A stretch of 64,000 nucleotides of DNA, from positions 682,001 to 746,000 of the forward strand of contig NZ_OY829290.1 in NCBI RefSeq assembly GCF_963691685.1, given 5' to 3'. Below, in pieces: positions 7,285 to 16,121 of the stretch (positions are counted from its first letter, which is position 1; each line of letters begins with the position of its first letter). Below the pieces are notes generated by a model, which was not told the origin of the DNA, made no database searches, and saw only the letters and a list, made by a program, of their open reading frames with translations. Source of the stretch: Thalassovita sp. (GTDB lineage Bacteria; Pseudomonadota; Alphaproteobacteria; Rhodobacterales; Rhodobacteraceae). The position numbers were made by a program, and so were the translations under genes.

Positions 7285-8745
7285 ATGAACTTGCGCAGCG
7301 ACATTCGGTTTCTGTTGAACGGGCGGCCGGTGACCGTGCCCTCGGTCACAGCATCCCAAACCCTGTTGGATTTCCTGCGCATTGATCAGCGCCTCACCGG
7401 CACCAAAGAAGGCTGCGCCGAAGGTGACTGCGGTGCCTGTACGGTTCTGGTTGGTCGGCTGAGCGACGGTGGGCTGAAATATGAGGCGGTCAACGCCTGT
7501 ATCCGCTTCCTGGCCTCACTGGATGGCTGCCATGTGGTGACCATTGAACACATCCGTGGTGCCGATGGCGGGCTGCATCCGGTGCAACAGGCCATGGTAG
7601 AGTTTCACGGCGCGCAATGTGGGTTCTGCACCCCGGGCATCGTGATGTCGCTTTATGCGCTGTGGATGGAACAGCCCGAGCCGACCCCGGCACAGGTTGA
7701 GGTCGCTCTGCAGGGCAATCTTTGCCGTTGCACCGGCTATGAGCCGATCATCAAAGCGGCTGTGGCTGTCAGCCAATATGGCACCCCGTCGGCGGATTAT
7801 CTGAATGAAACCCGCGCAGGCATCGTGGCGCAGCTGCAGGATCTACAGGATGGCGCCCGTGTTGTGACCGGCCCGGCAGACAATCAGGCGATTGTGCCGG
7901 CGGATCTGGATGATTTTGCCACGGTTCTGGTCGAAAACCCGAAAGCCACCATTGTGGCGGGGGCCACGGATGTGGGCCTTTGGGTGACCAAGTTCCTGCG
8001 TTCGATCAGCCCGGCGATCCACATCAACCAGATTGATGCGCTGAAACAGATCGAGATGACCGAAGAGGGCATCACCTTGGGGGCAGGTGTCAGCTATTCT
8101 GATTTCCTGCCGATGGTGAAGGCGCATTTCCCCTTCCTGCTGGAATACTGGAACCGCATTGCGGGCTGGCAGGTGCGGAACATGGGCACGGTCGGTGGCA
8201 ACATCGCCAACGGCTCGCCCATCGGGGATACGCCGCCCGTTCTGATCGCGCTGGGCGCGACCGTCACCCTGCGGCGCGGCGTTGACCGCCGGACCTTGCC
8301 GCTGGAGGACTATTTCATCGATTACGGCAAACAGGACCTGGGTGAAGGTGAGTTCCTGGAAAGCGTACAGATCCCGCTGCCGGGCAAGTCGCAGATCAAC
8401 GCGGCCTATAAGATCTCCAAACGCCGGGATGAGGATATTTCGGCCGTGGCGGTGGGCATCTCGGTTACCGTTGAGGGCGGTCAGATCAGCGCCGCGCGCA
8501 TTGCCTTTGGCGGCATGGCTGCAACCCCGAAACGGGCCGCAGCTGCAGAGGCCGCACTGGTGGGCCAGCCCTTCGCGGAAGCCAGCTTTGACGCGGCTGC
8601 CAAGGCGGTTGGCGAAGACTTCGCACCGCTCACAGATTGGCGTGCATCCTCTGATTATCGTATGCTGTCGGCACAGAACCTGTTGCGCCGCTTCTTCCTG
8701 GAACATGATGAGGCGACCGATCAACCGGTCCGCCTGACTGCGTGA
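7285..8745 (+). CDS. xdhA: Xanthine dehydrogenase small subunit (2Fe-2S and FAD domains)
   Basis: A 486-residue iron-sulfur/flavin subunit of the molybdenum hydroxylase. The plant-type 2Fe-2S cluster uses C44, C49, C52 and C72; the second cluster uses C112, C115, C147 and C149 (CRCTGY). The FAD domain follows, with VAGATDVG and the NMGTVGGNIANGSPIGD loop. As in Rhodobacter, FeS and FAD modules are on one chain. ATG 7285 is chosen because GGAGGA precedes it; an open frame continues upstream to 7186 but lacks homology. It oxidises hypoxanthine and xanthine to urate with XdhB and passes electrons to NAD. Confidence 0.95.
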   Translation: MNLRSDIRFLLNGRPVTVPSVTASQTLLDFLRIDQRLTGTKEGCAEGDCGACTVLVGRLSDGGLKYEAVNACIRFLASLDGCHVVTIEHIRGADGGLHPVQQAMVEFHGAQCGFCTPGIVMSLYALWMEQPEPTPAQVEVALQGNLCRCTGYEPIIKAAVAVSQYGTPSADYLNETRAGIVAQLQDLQDGARVVTGPADNQAIVPADLDDFATVLVENPKATIVAGATDVGLWVTKFLRSISPAIHINQIDALKQIEMTEEGITLGAGVSYSDFLPMVKAHFPFLLEYWNRIAGWQVRNMGTVGGNIANGSPIGDTPPVLIALGATVTLRRGVDRRTLPLEDYFIDYGKQDLGEGEFLESVQIPLPGKSQINAAYKISKRRDEDISAVAVGISVTVEGGQISAARIAFGGMAATPKRAAAAEAALVGQPFAEASFDAAAKAVGEDFAPLTDWRASSDYRMLSAQNLLRRFFLEHDEATDQPVRLTA

Positions 8746-8759
8746 AGGGAGGCGCGATC

Positions 8760-11084
8760 ATGGAACATCAAACCGCACTCAAAGGTCTTGTCAGCACCGA
8801 TCGTCAGCATGACAGCGCGATCAAACACGTGACTGGCCGCGCCGAATATTGCGATGATATCGCAGAACCTGTGGGAACCATGCATGCCTATCTGGGCACG
8901 TCCACGGTGGCGCATGGCCGGATCCTGTCGATGGATCTGAGCGCTGTTGCTGCCGCACCGGGGGTGATCGGCGTTCTGACCGCCGAGGATATTCCCGGGC
9001 ACAACGACGTCAGCCCAACCGGCAAAAACGATGAACCCGTTTTCCCGACGGAGAAGGTTGAGTTTCACGGCCATCCGATCTTTGCCGTGGTTGCGGACAG
9101 CCGCGATGCGGCACGGCGTGCGGCGGAGCTGGCCAAGGTTGAATATGAAGAACTGCCGCTGGCGCTGGACCCTTTGGCGGCGCGTGCGGCGGGTGGGGCG
9201 CTTGTTACCGATCCGCTGAAACTGGAACGGGGTGAGGTCGCGCCCGCGATGGCAGAAGCGCCGCATCGCATCACCGGCCGGATGGAAATCGGCGGTCAGG
9301 ATCACATGTATCTGGAAGGCCACATCGCCTTTGCCGTGCCCGGCGAGGATGACGACGTTGTCGTGACCAGTTCCACCCAGCACCCGAGCGAAGCGCAGCA
9401 TATGGTGGCCCATGTTCTGGGCGTGCCGTCCAATGCGGTGACCATCAATGTGCGTCGGATGGGCGGTGGTTTTGGCGGCAAAGAAAGCCAGATGAACCTG
9501 TTCTGCGCGGTTGCCGCGCTGGCGGCCAAGAAATGGAACCGCCCCTGCAAAATCCGCCCCGATCGCGATCAGGACATGACCGCCACCGGCAAGCGGCATG
9601 ACTTTGTGGTCGACTATGATGTGGGCTTTGATGATCAGGGCAAGATCACTGCGGTGGACGGTGTGTTTGCAGCGCGTTGCGGCTATACCTCGGACCTGTC
9701 GGGGCCGGTGACGGATCGGGCGCTGTTTCACGCCGATAACGCCTATTTCTACCCCAATGTGCGTCTGAAAAGCGAACCGCTGAAAACCAACACCGTGTCC
9801 AACACCGCCTTCCGTGGCTTTGGTGGCCCGCAGGGTGTTGTGGCAGCGGAGCGGATGATCGAAGAGATCGCCTATAAGCTGGGCAAAGACCCGCTGGAGG
9901 TGCGCAAGGCGAACTTCTACGGTGACGAAACAGATGGCCGCAACCTGACGCCGTATCACCAGACTGTCGAAGACAACATCATCCACCGCGTGGTGGAAGA
10001 GCTGGAAGAAAACGCCGATTATCAGGCGCGCCGTCAGGCGGTGCTGGACCATAACGCCAAAGGTGGCGTGATCCGCAAAGGTATCGCGCTGACGCCGGTG
10101 AAATTCGGCATCTCCTTCACGGCCACCTGGTACAATCAGGCGGGATCGCTGATCCACATCTACAATGATGGCTCGATCCACCTGAACCATGGCGGCACCG
10201 AGATGGGGCAGGGCCTCAACACCAAGATCGCACAGATCGTGGCCGATGCCTTCCAGGTGGATTTTGACCGGGTGAAGATCACCAAAACCACCACTGAGAA
10301 AGTGCCGAACACCTCGGCCACGGCGGCATCGTCCGGGTCTGACCTGAACGGTATGGCAGCCTTGGACGGGGCGGAGCAGATCAAAGCGCGGCTGGTGGCC
10401 TTTGCCGCTGAATCGCGTGGCGTGTCGGAGGATCAGGTGCAATTCCTGCCCAACACCGTGCAGATCGGCGAAGAGATGGTGCCGTTCAACACGCTGGTGA
10501 AAGAGGCCTATATGGCCCGTGTGCACCTGTCTGCGGCGGGTTTTTACAAAACACCCAAGATCCACTGGGACCGCGCGGCCGGTAAGGGGCGCCCGTTCTT
10601 TTACTACGCCTATGGTGCCTCCTGTTCTGAGGTGTCGATCGACACGCTGACCGGCGAATACACCGTGGATCGCACTGACATCCTGCATGATGTGGGCCGT
10701 TCGCTGAACCCGATCCTTGATAAGGGCCAGGTCGAAGGTGCCTTTGTCCAGGGGATGGGCTGGCTGACCACCGAGGAGCTGTGGTGGGATGATGCGGGGC
10801 GTCTGCGGACCCACGCACCTTCGACCTATAAGATCCCGCTGGCCAGCGACCGCCCGCGTGAGTTTAACGTGGAACTGGCGGAATGGTCGGTGAACAAGGA
10901 ACGCACCATCAAACGGTCCAAAGCCGTGGGTGAGCCGCCCTTTATGCTGGGCATCTCGGTCTTTGAGGCGCTGTCGATGGCGGTGGCTTCGGTCAATGAG
11001 TATCGTGAATGCCCGCGCCTTGATGCGCCGGCCACGCCGGAACGGGTGCTGATGGCCTGTGAACGCCTGAAGGCCGGAGGCTGA
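8760..11084 (+). CDS. xdhB: Xanthine dehydrogenase molybdenum-cofactor subunit
   Basis: A 774-residue molybdopterin-binding subunit. Visible cofactor motifs are RRMGGGFGGKE, FRGFGGPQG and GGTEMGQG, and the catalytic glutamate is E725 in GEPPF, matching Glu730 of the Rhodobacter capsulatus enzyme. ATG 8760 follows AGGGAGG by seven bases; a GTG at 8742 overlapping the xdhA stop is less likely. It is in one operon with xdhA and xdhC. The enzyme needs sulfurated molybdenum cofactor, which links it to the modABC transporter some 14 kb away in this window. Confidence 0.95.
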   Translation: MEHQTALKGLVSTDRQHDSAIKHVTGRAEYCDDIAEPVGTMHAYLGTSTVAHGRILSMDLSAVAAAPGVIGVLTAEDIPGHNDVSPTGKNDEPVFPTEKVEFHGHPIFAVVADSRDAARRAAELAKVEYEELPLALDPLAARAAGGALVTDPLKLERGEVAPAMAEAPHRITGRMEIGGQDHMYLEGHIAFAVPGEDDDVVVTSSTQHPSEAQHMVAHVLGVPSNAVTINVRRMGGGFGGKESQMNLFCAVAALAAKKWNRPCKIRPDRDQDMTATGKRHDFVVDYDVGFDDQGKITAVDGVFAARCGYTSDLSGPVTDRALFHADNAYFYPNVRLKSEPLKTNTVSNTAFRGFGGPQGVVAAERMIEEIAYKLGKDPLEVRKANFYGDETDGRNLTPYHQTVEDNIIHRVVEELEENADYQARRQAVLDHNAKGGVIRKGIALTPVKFGISFTATWYNQAGSLIHIYNDGSIHLNHGGTEMGQGLNTKIAQIVADAFQVDFDRVKITKTTTEKVPNTSATAASSGSDLNGMAALDGAEQIKARLVAFAAESRGVSEDQVQFLPNTVQIGEEMVPFNTLVKEAYMARVHLSAAGFYKTPKIHWDRAAGKGRPFFYYAYGASCSEVSIDTLTGEYTVDRTDILHDVGRSLNPILDKGQVEGAFVQGMGWLTTEELWWDDAGRLRTHAPSTYKIPLASDRPREFNVELAEWSVNKERTIKRSKAVGEPPFMLGISVFEALSMAVASVNEYRECPRLDAPATPERVLMACERLKAGG

Positions 11085-11088
11085 AGGG

Positions 11089-11943
11089 ATGGCTTCGGTG
11101 GCGGATCTTCAAACCTTTCTCACCTCGGGTGAGCCTGTGGTCAGCGTGCGCCTGACCCGGGTGCGCGGCTCGTCGCCGCGGGAAATGGGGACGGAGATGT
11201 TTGTCACCGAAGAGGCACTGTTTGGCACCATTGGAGGCGGCCAGTTGGAACATCGCGCCATCGATGCGGCACGCCGCCTGCTGGCCAATGGTGATATCGC
11301 CTGCCAGTTGGATCTGCCGCTGGGGCCGGAAATTGGCCAATGCTGCGGTGGCCGGGTTGAGGTATCCCTAACCCGGATGAGCGACGGCGACCGCGATGCA
11401 GCTTTGACCCGGGCCGAGGTTGAGGCCGGGCTGCTGCCGCATGTCTATATCCTGGGAGCGGGCCATGTTGGCCGTGCCCTGGCGGATCAGTTCCAGCATA
11501 TGCCTGTGCATTGCGTTCTGGTGGATCAGCGCAGCAAAGAGCTGGCGCTGTCGCAGGCCAAAGTCGAAGAGCGCCAGAGCGCGATCCCTGAGTTTGACAT
11601 CATGACGGCGCCGCCCGGCAGCGCCTATATTGTACTGACCCATGATCATGGGTTGGATTTCCTGCTGACATCGGCGGCGCTCAGCCGTGGTGATGCGGCC
11701 TATGTCGGGATGATTGGTTCGGCCACCAAGCGGGTGAAGTTCCGCAAATGGACCGAGAAACACTGCGAGGAGTTGAACTCCATCGCAGCATTGAACTGCC
11801 CCATTGGGGCAGGCGGTAGCCGCGACAAGCGGCCTGCTGTGATCGCCGCCCTTGTGGTGGCCGAAGTGATCACGGCGCTGACCTCTGAAACTGCCGCAAC
11901 CGCCCCTTCGGGGGCTGCTGAACCGCCACTGGCGGCGCAGTAA
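11089..11943 (+). CDS. xdhC: XdhC molybdenum-cofactor insertion chaperone
   Basis: A 284-residue XdhC/CoxI family protein. The N-terminal part has the conserved VRGSSPREMG and GTIGGGQLE segments, the CCGG motif (QCCGGRVEV) that binds molybdenum cofactor, and a C-terminal Rossmann-like domain beginning at YILGAGHVGRAL. XdhC binds molybdenum cofactor, promotes its sulfuration and delivers it to apo-XdhB. It starts 4 bp after xdhB with a GAAGGG ribosome site, so it is translationally linked. The last 25 residues are Ala/Pro/Thr-rich and probably unstructured. Confidence 0.93.
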   Translation: MASVADLQTFLTSGEPVVSVRLTRVRGSSPREMGTEMFVTEEALFGTIGGGQLEHRAIDAARRLLANGDIACQLDLPLGPEIGQCCGGRVEVSLTRMSDGDRDAALTRAEVEAGLLPHVYILGAGHVGRALADQFQHMPVHCVLVDQRSKELALSQAKVEERQSAIPEFDIMTAPPGSAYIVLTHDHGLDFLLTSAALSRGDAAYVGMIGSATKRVKFRKWTEKHCEELNSIAALNCPIGAGGSRDKRPAVIAALVVAEVITALTSETAATAPSGAAEPPLAAQ

Positions 11944-12010
11944 TCGCACCCGCGCGCCAAAGGAGGATAGGCGCAGCGGTTTACGACGGTGAACAAAGGA
12001 GGACCCACCC

Positions 12011-13594
12011 ATGCGGGCAGGGAGCTATAACTATGCGCTGTTTTCACGCAGCGATTTCAGTGCCTTTTGGGCGCTTTTTACGGATAATCTGATCAACCTG
12101 ATGGTGCTTGCGGGCATCTGTCAGTTTGTCTTTGGCATGCCTGCCGAGATTGTCTTTGGACGTATCGTACCGGGGGCTGCGGTCGCTATACTGGCTGGTA
12201 TCGCGGTTTATGTTGGCCTGGCCAAACGCGCAGCAAAGCAGCACGGTCGCGATGTCACCGCACTGCCTTACGGCATCTCCACCCCGGTGATGTTTGTCTA
12301 TCTTTTCGGTGTGATCGGCCCGATCTACTGGTCCACAAACGATCCGATGCTGGCCTGGCAGGTTGGCATTGGCGCGGGCTTCATGGGCGGCATTGTTGCG
12401 GCGCTTGGCGCTGTTGTTGGCCCCTGGCTGAAGAGGGTCACCCCGCGCGCCGGTATGCTGGGCACGCTCTGCGGTATTGCGCTGGTCTTTATCGGCACGG
12501 TGCCACTGGCGACGGTGTTTGAACATCCGTTTATCGGCTTTGCCTCGATGATCATCATCCTTTGGGGCTTGGTTGGTCGCTTCCGCCTGCCGTTCAACAT
12601 TCCCGCGGGTCTGTTGGCGCTGATTGTCGGCACCGTGGTGGCGCTGGCGATGGGGGAAGCCAAGATCTCGGCCGAGGGGATCGGGTTCTACCCGCCGCTG
12701 CCCTATGTGGGTGACCTGATTGCGGGGATCCAGCATCTCTTTGCCAACCCGGAATTGTTCCTGGTTCTGGTGCCGGTGCAGATCTACAACTTCATCGAAA
12801 CCATGAACAACGTCGAAAGTGCAGAAGCGGCTGGCGATCACTACCCCGTGGCCACCTGCCAGATCACCGATGGTCTGGGCACTATGGTGGGCGCGGTCTT
12901 TGGCTCACCTTTCCCGACCACCGCCTATATCGGCCACCCGGCCTATAAGCGGATGGGCGCACATGCCGGCTACATCATCGGTGTTGGTGTTGTGATCCCG
13001 GTGGCGGCCTTCTTTGGCCTGCTGGCGTTCCTCAACAACCTGATCCCCGTGGCCGCTGCTGCGCCGGTTCTGGTTTTTGTGGCGCTGAGCCTGATCACCA
13101 ATACGGCCCATTCGATCAAAACCGAACATATGGCCGCGGTGACCATCGCGATGATGCCGCATGTGTCGGCTTTCCTGATGACCAAATGGGGATCGCTGAT
13201 GGGGGCGCTTGGCGCCACCGGAGTTGAGGGACTGCCGCAGATGGGCGACCCGGCGCTGACCGCCGCCCTGCTGCAGCAAGGCGCGCATTTTGAGGGGCAT
13301 CTGGCCCTCAGCCAGGGCGCCATCCTGACCGGTCTGATCTGGGGCGCCATCGTGGCCTATGTCATCGACGGCAAGTTCCGCGCTGCAGGGGGCTTTGCCC
13401 TGGCGGCAACCGGCATGTCGATGGTCGGCATCATCCACGGGGCCAGCCTGCATTGGCCGGATCTGAATGCCGTCTCCATGGGGTATCTGATCTCGGCCGC
13501 GTTCCTGTTCATCTATCCCGCCTTCCACAAGGAAGACGAGCTGGTGAACGAACACGCCGTGGTGGATGAACCCGCAGCAAACCCGGCTGAATAA
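12011..13594 (+). CDS. NCS2-type xanthine/uracil/vitamin C permease-like transporter
   Basis: A 527-residue polytopic membrane protein with about 12-14 hydrophobic segments. The N-terminal motif FTDNLINLMVLAG and the central FIETMNNVESAEAAGD helix-break segment resemble the xanthine/uracil permease superfamily, though the canonical NAT signature is altered. It has a strong ribosome site AAAGGAGGA. Placed between xdhC and guaD in the same direction, it very likely imports a purine base for this pathway; guanine, hypoxanthine or xanthine cannot be told apart from sequence. The C-terminal tail is acidic and cytoplasmic. Confidence 0.82.
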   Translation: MRAGSYNYALFSRSDFSAFWALFTDNLINLMVLAGICQFVFGMPAEIVFGRIVPGAAVAILAGIAVYVGLAKRAAKQHGRDVTALPYGISTPVMFVYLFGVIGPIYWSTNDPMLAWQVGIGAGFMGGIVAALGAVVGPWLKRVTPRAGMLGTLCGIALVFIGTVPLATVFEHPFIGFASMIIILWGLVGRFRLPFNIPAGLLALIVGTVVALAMGEAKISAEGIGFYPPLPYVGDLIAGIQHLFANPELFLVLVPVQIYNFIETMNNVESAEAAGDHYPVATCQITDGLGTMVGAVFGSPFPTTAYIGHPAYKRMGAHAGYIIGVGVVIPVAAFFGLLAFLNNLIPVAAAAPVLVFVALSLITNTAHSIKTEHMAAVTIAMMPHVSAFLMTKWGSLMGALGATGVEGLPQMGDPALTAALLQQGAHFEGHLALSQGAILTGLIWGAIVAYVIDGKFRAAGGFALAATGMSMVGIIHGASLHWPDLNAVSMGYLISAAFLFIYPAFHKEDELVNEHAVVDEPAANPAE

Positions 13595-13605
13595 GCCACC
13601 AAGAT

Positions 13606-13669
13606 AGGCTGTCCGGCATCCGACAGCCTGACGGTGCGGGCCCGGCATTTCCCCGTCACGGCCCGCACC
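13606..13669. repeat. Two tandem perfect hairpins between permease and guaD
   Basis: Hairpin 1: AGGCTGTC (13606-13613) with GACAGCCT (13622-13629), 8-nt loop. Hairpin 2: GGTGCGGGCC (13633-13642) with GGCCCGCACC (13660-13669), 17-nt loop. Neither is followed by a T-run, so a processing or stabilising role, or Rho-dependent termination, is as likely as intrinsic termination. Confidence 0.6.
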
Positions 13670-13710
13670 ACATTGACCTGAATTTTACCCCTTACTCCTC
13701 TCATGCAGGG

Positions 13711-15063
13711 ATGACTGAACCGATGACTGCAACGCCACAGAAGAAGCTCCTGCGGGGGCGCGTGCTGAGCTTTACCGCCGAACCGCTGGATCACCGCGAC
13801 ACAGACGCCTATCGCTATATCGAAGACGGCGCGCTGCTGATCGAAGGGGGCCGGATCGCGGCAATGGGCGCATATGAGGACGTTGCACCCCAGGCAGCCG
13901 GCGTGCCGGTGGTGGACCACCGTCCGCATCTGCTGATGCCGGGGTTCATCGACACCCATATGCACTTCCCGCAGGTGCAGGTGATCGCCTCCTGGGGGGA
14001 TCAGCTGCTGGACTGGCTGAACAACTACACCTTCCCTGAAGAGACCCGTTTTTTCGCGCCGGAACATAGTGCTGCGATGGCCCGCCGGTTTTATGACCTG
14101 ATCGTGGGCCACGGCACCACAACGGCTGTGGCGTTCTGCTCGGTGCATAAAACCTCGGCCGAGGCCTATTTCGAAGAGGCCGCGCGCCGCGACATGCGGA
14201 TGATCGGTGGCAAGGTGATGATGGATCGCAACGCCCCCGACGCGCTGCGCGATACGGCGCAAGCGGGCTATGACGAAACCAAAGAGCTGATTGCCAAATG
14301 GCATGGCCGGGGTAGGGCGCTTTATGCGGTGTCGCCGCGATTTGCGATCACCTCAACCCCTGAACAGCTGGAGATGGCGGGCACCCTGATGGCTGAGCAC
14401 CCTGAGTGCTACATGCAGACCCACCTCAGCGAAAACCATGATGAGATTGCCTTTACCAAGGAGCTTTACCCCGACGCGCCGGATTATCTGGGCGTCTATG
14501 AAAAATACGGGCTGCTGTCGGATAAGGCGCTGTTGGGCCATGCCATCCATCTGGAACAGCGTGAGATTGATGTGATGACCAGCACCGGGGCCAAGCCGGT
14601 GTTCTGCCCGACTTCTAACCTGTTCTTGGGCTCTGGTCTGTTTGACGATGGCGGGTTGCGCGACAGCGGGATCACCAATGCCATCGCCACGGATATCGGG
14701 GCAGGCACCAGCTATTCGATGCTGCAGACCCTGAATGAGGGCTACAAGATCCTGCAATTGCAGGGCCAGAAACTGCACCCGCTGCGGGCCTTCCACTGGA
14801 TCACCCGCGGCAATGCGGTGGCTTTGGGGCTGGAAGATAAGATCGGCACGCTGGAGGCGGGTACCGAGGCAGATGTTGTGGTGCTGAACGCCCGGGCCAC
14901 GGCCGCGATGGAATTGCGGATGGAACGCGCTGAGAGCCTGTCGGAAGAGCTGTTCATCCTGCAGATGCTGGGCGATGACCGATCGGTGGATCAGGTCTAC
15001 GTCGCGGGCAAGGCGCAGAAATCTGTGCCAGACCAAGGATATTCCCCTTCAGTTGCGGCGTGA
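13711..15063 (+). CDS. guaD: Guanine deaminase
   Basis: A 450-residue amidohydrolase-superfamily enzyme that converts guanine to xanthine and ammonia, feeding XdhAB. Zinc ligands H83 and H85 sit in PGFIDTHMHFPQ, the third histidine lies in QTHLSEN, a further conserved histidine in LLGHAIHLE, and the catalytic aspartate in ATDIGAGTS. The substrate loop SWGDQLLDWLNNYTFPEE is typical of guanine deaminases. ATG 13711 abuts CAGGG; an ATG at 13723 in frame is an alternative start. It is the last gene of the purine block and ends in a strong terminator. Confidence 0.93.
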   Translation: MTEPMTATPQKKLLRGRVLSFTAEPLDHRDTDAYRYIEDGALLIEGGRIAAMGAYEDVAPQAAGVPVVDHRPHLLMPGFIDTHMHFPQVQVIASWGDQLLDWLNNYTFPEETRFFAPEHSAAMARRFYDLIVGHGTTTAVAFCSVHKTSAEAYFEEAARRDMRMIGGKVMMDRNAPDALRDTAQAGYDETKELIAKWHGRGRALYAVSPRFAITSTPEQLEMAGTLMAEHPECYMQTHLSENHDEIAFTKELYPDAPDYLGVYEKYGLLSDKALLGHAIHLEQREIDVMTSTGAKPVFCPTSNLFLGSGLFDDGGLRDSGITNAIATDIGAGTSYSMLQTLNEGYKILQLQGQKLHPLRAFHWITRGNAVALGLEDKIGTLEAGTEADVVVLNARATAAMELRMERAESLSEELFILQMLGDDRSVDQVYVAGKAQKSVPDQGYSPSVAA

Positions 15064-15084
15064 TCTCCCCACCTGCAACGTTTT

Positions 15085-15112
15085 GGCCGCCCTTTGTTGG
15101 GCGGCCTTTTTT
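15085..15112 (+). terminator. Intrinsic terminator after guaD
   Basis: GGCCGCCC (15085-15092), loop TTTGTT, GGGCGGCC (15099-15106), then six T residues. Confidence 0.92.
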
Positions 15113-15130
15113 CATTTGTCTGACCAGTGA

Positions 15131-15508
15131 TCAGGAGGGCGGCGTGAACTGCGGTGCCACCATCAGGACCGAGGTGTCGGTGTTGGTTGCGGCGTGGCGG
15201 GCAGGGATCACCGCCTGATATTCCGGGGAGCCGTAAAACCCGTTGGCCGCATCAGCGGAGGGGAATTTGACCACCACGGTCCAGTTGTGATCATAGCTGC
15301 CTTCGACAACGCTGACCTCCTGCGCGCCGACCAGCACCTCGCCGCCAGCGCCAACGATGGCCGGGATCGCGATGGAGGCATAATCGCTCATGTATTTGTC
15401 CCAATCGGTGACGGAGACGGTGGCGACCAGATAGACCGGATCGGCAAGGGCGGCACCGGTCATCAGGCTGGTGGACAGGGCGGCGGCGGTGATGAGTTTC
15501 TTGAACAT
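15131..15508 (-). CDS. Secreted DUF1330-type dimeric alpha+beta barrel protein
   Basis: A 125-residue protein with a cleavable signal peptide (residues 1-22, ending AALA), then one dimeric alpha+beta barrel domain. The domain shows the DUF1330 pattern: YLVATVSVTDWDKYMSDY at its start, a central GGEVLVG strand, and VVVKFPSADAANGFYGSPEYQ. The family's function is not established. Ribosome site AAGGA precedes the ATG. It lies downstream of an SRPBCC gene in the same direction, and the two may be co-transcribed (54-bp gap). The export signal is unusual for a family whose members are mostly cytoplasmic. Confidence 0.85.
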   Translation of the reverse strand: MFKKLITAAALSTSLMTGAALADPVYLVATVSVTDWDKYMSDYASIAIPAIVGAGGEVLVGAQEVSVVEGSYDHNWTVVVKFPSADAANGFYGSPEYQAVIPARHAATNTDTSVLMVAPQFTPPS

Positions 15509-15562
15509 TTTGTTATCCTTCTGGAATTTAGGGAAATTGAGGGTCTGATCCTGTTTTCGGGA

Positions 15563-15985
15563 TCAGTTGAATTTGGCAGCCAGCAGGCCCAGCAGCCCGG
15601 CGTAAAGCGGATCGCAGAAGCCTTTCACATCGCCCTTGGCGCTGGTCCAGTTTGAGGACCATTCGACAAAGCTCTGACCGGTGGCGGTGATGGTGGCGAC
15701 GCGCGCCTTGCCCAGATAGCCCTGCACCTGATCCTTGCTCAGCACCTCGGGCCCGTCGTCGATCGAATAGCTGAAGGCCATCGCATCATCGTCAAAGCTT
15801 TGCAGGGTTTCCGTGATCGCACCGTTGACCAACCGCTGTGCGCCCACTTCGGTGCCGCCGCGGCCATTGGTGCTTTCGACACTTTCCACAATGCCGTCGG
15901 CCCAGGACATATCGTTGAAATTGCGCAACGCAGACCAAACCTGATCGGCTGATGCGTTGATGACAATTGAATTGTAAGTGCCCAT
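15563..15985 (-). CDS. SRPBCC (START/Bet v1-like) ligand-binding protein
   Basis: A 140-residue protein of the SRPBCC helix-grip fold. The start YNSIVINASADQVWSALRNF, the central GAQRLVNG strand turn and the C-terminal long helix ending GLLGLLAAKF are typical of the polyketide cyclase/dehydrase-like branch. ATG 15985 follows AGAGGAG; an upstream open frame to 16060 has no homology. No catalytic residue can be named. Together with the DUF1330 gene it forms a small unit of small-molecule-binding folds downstream of the HD/LuxR regulator. Confidence 0.82.
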   Translation of the reverse strand: MGTYNSIVINASADQVWSALRNFNDMSWADGIVESVESTNGRGGTEVGAQRLVNGAITETLQSFDDDAMAFSYSIDDGPEVLSKDQVQGYLGKARVATITATGQSFVEWSSNWTSAKGDVKGFCDPLYAGLLGLLAAKFN

Positions 15986-16121
15986 GTCTGTCTCCTCTGA
16001 TGGTGTCGTCCGCAGGATGTGGCTGCGGTTGAGACGAGGATGACAAAGACAGCCGATCACGCGTATCGGGAGGATTCCCTATTTTTGGCAGAAAACTGGA
16101 AAAAGTCCTGAGACCAGCGGG

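Noticed and set aside
8721..10814. 697-residue open frame on the minus strand opposite xdhB
   Set aside because: It is antisense to a clear molybdenum hydroxylase, has no ribosome site or recognised domain, and arises from high-GC codon bias on the other strand.
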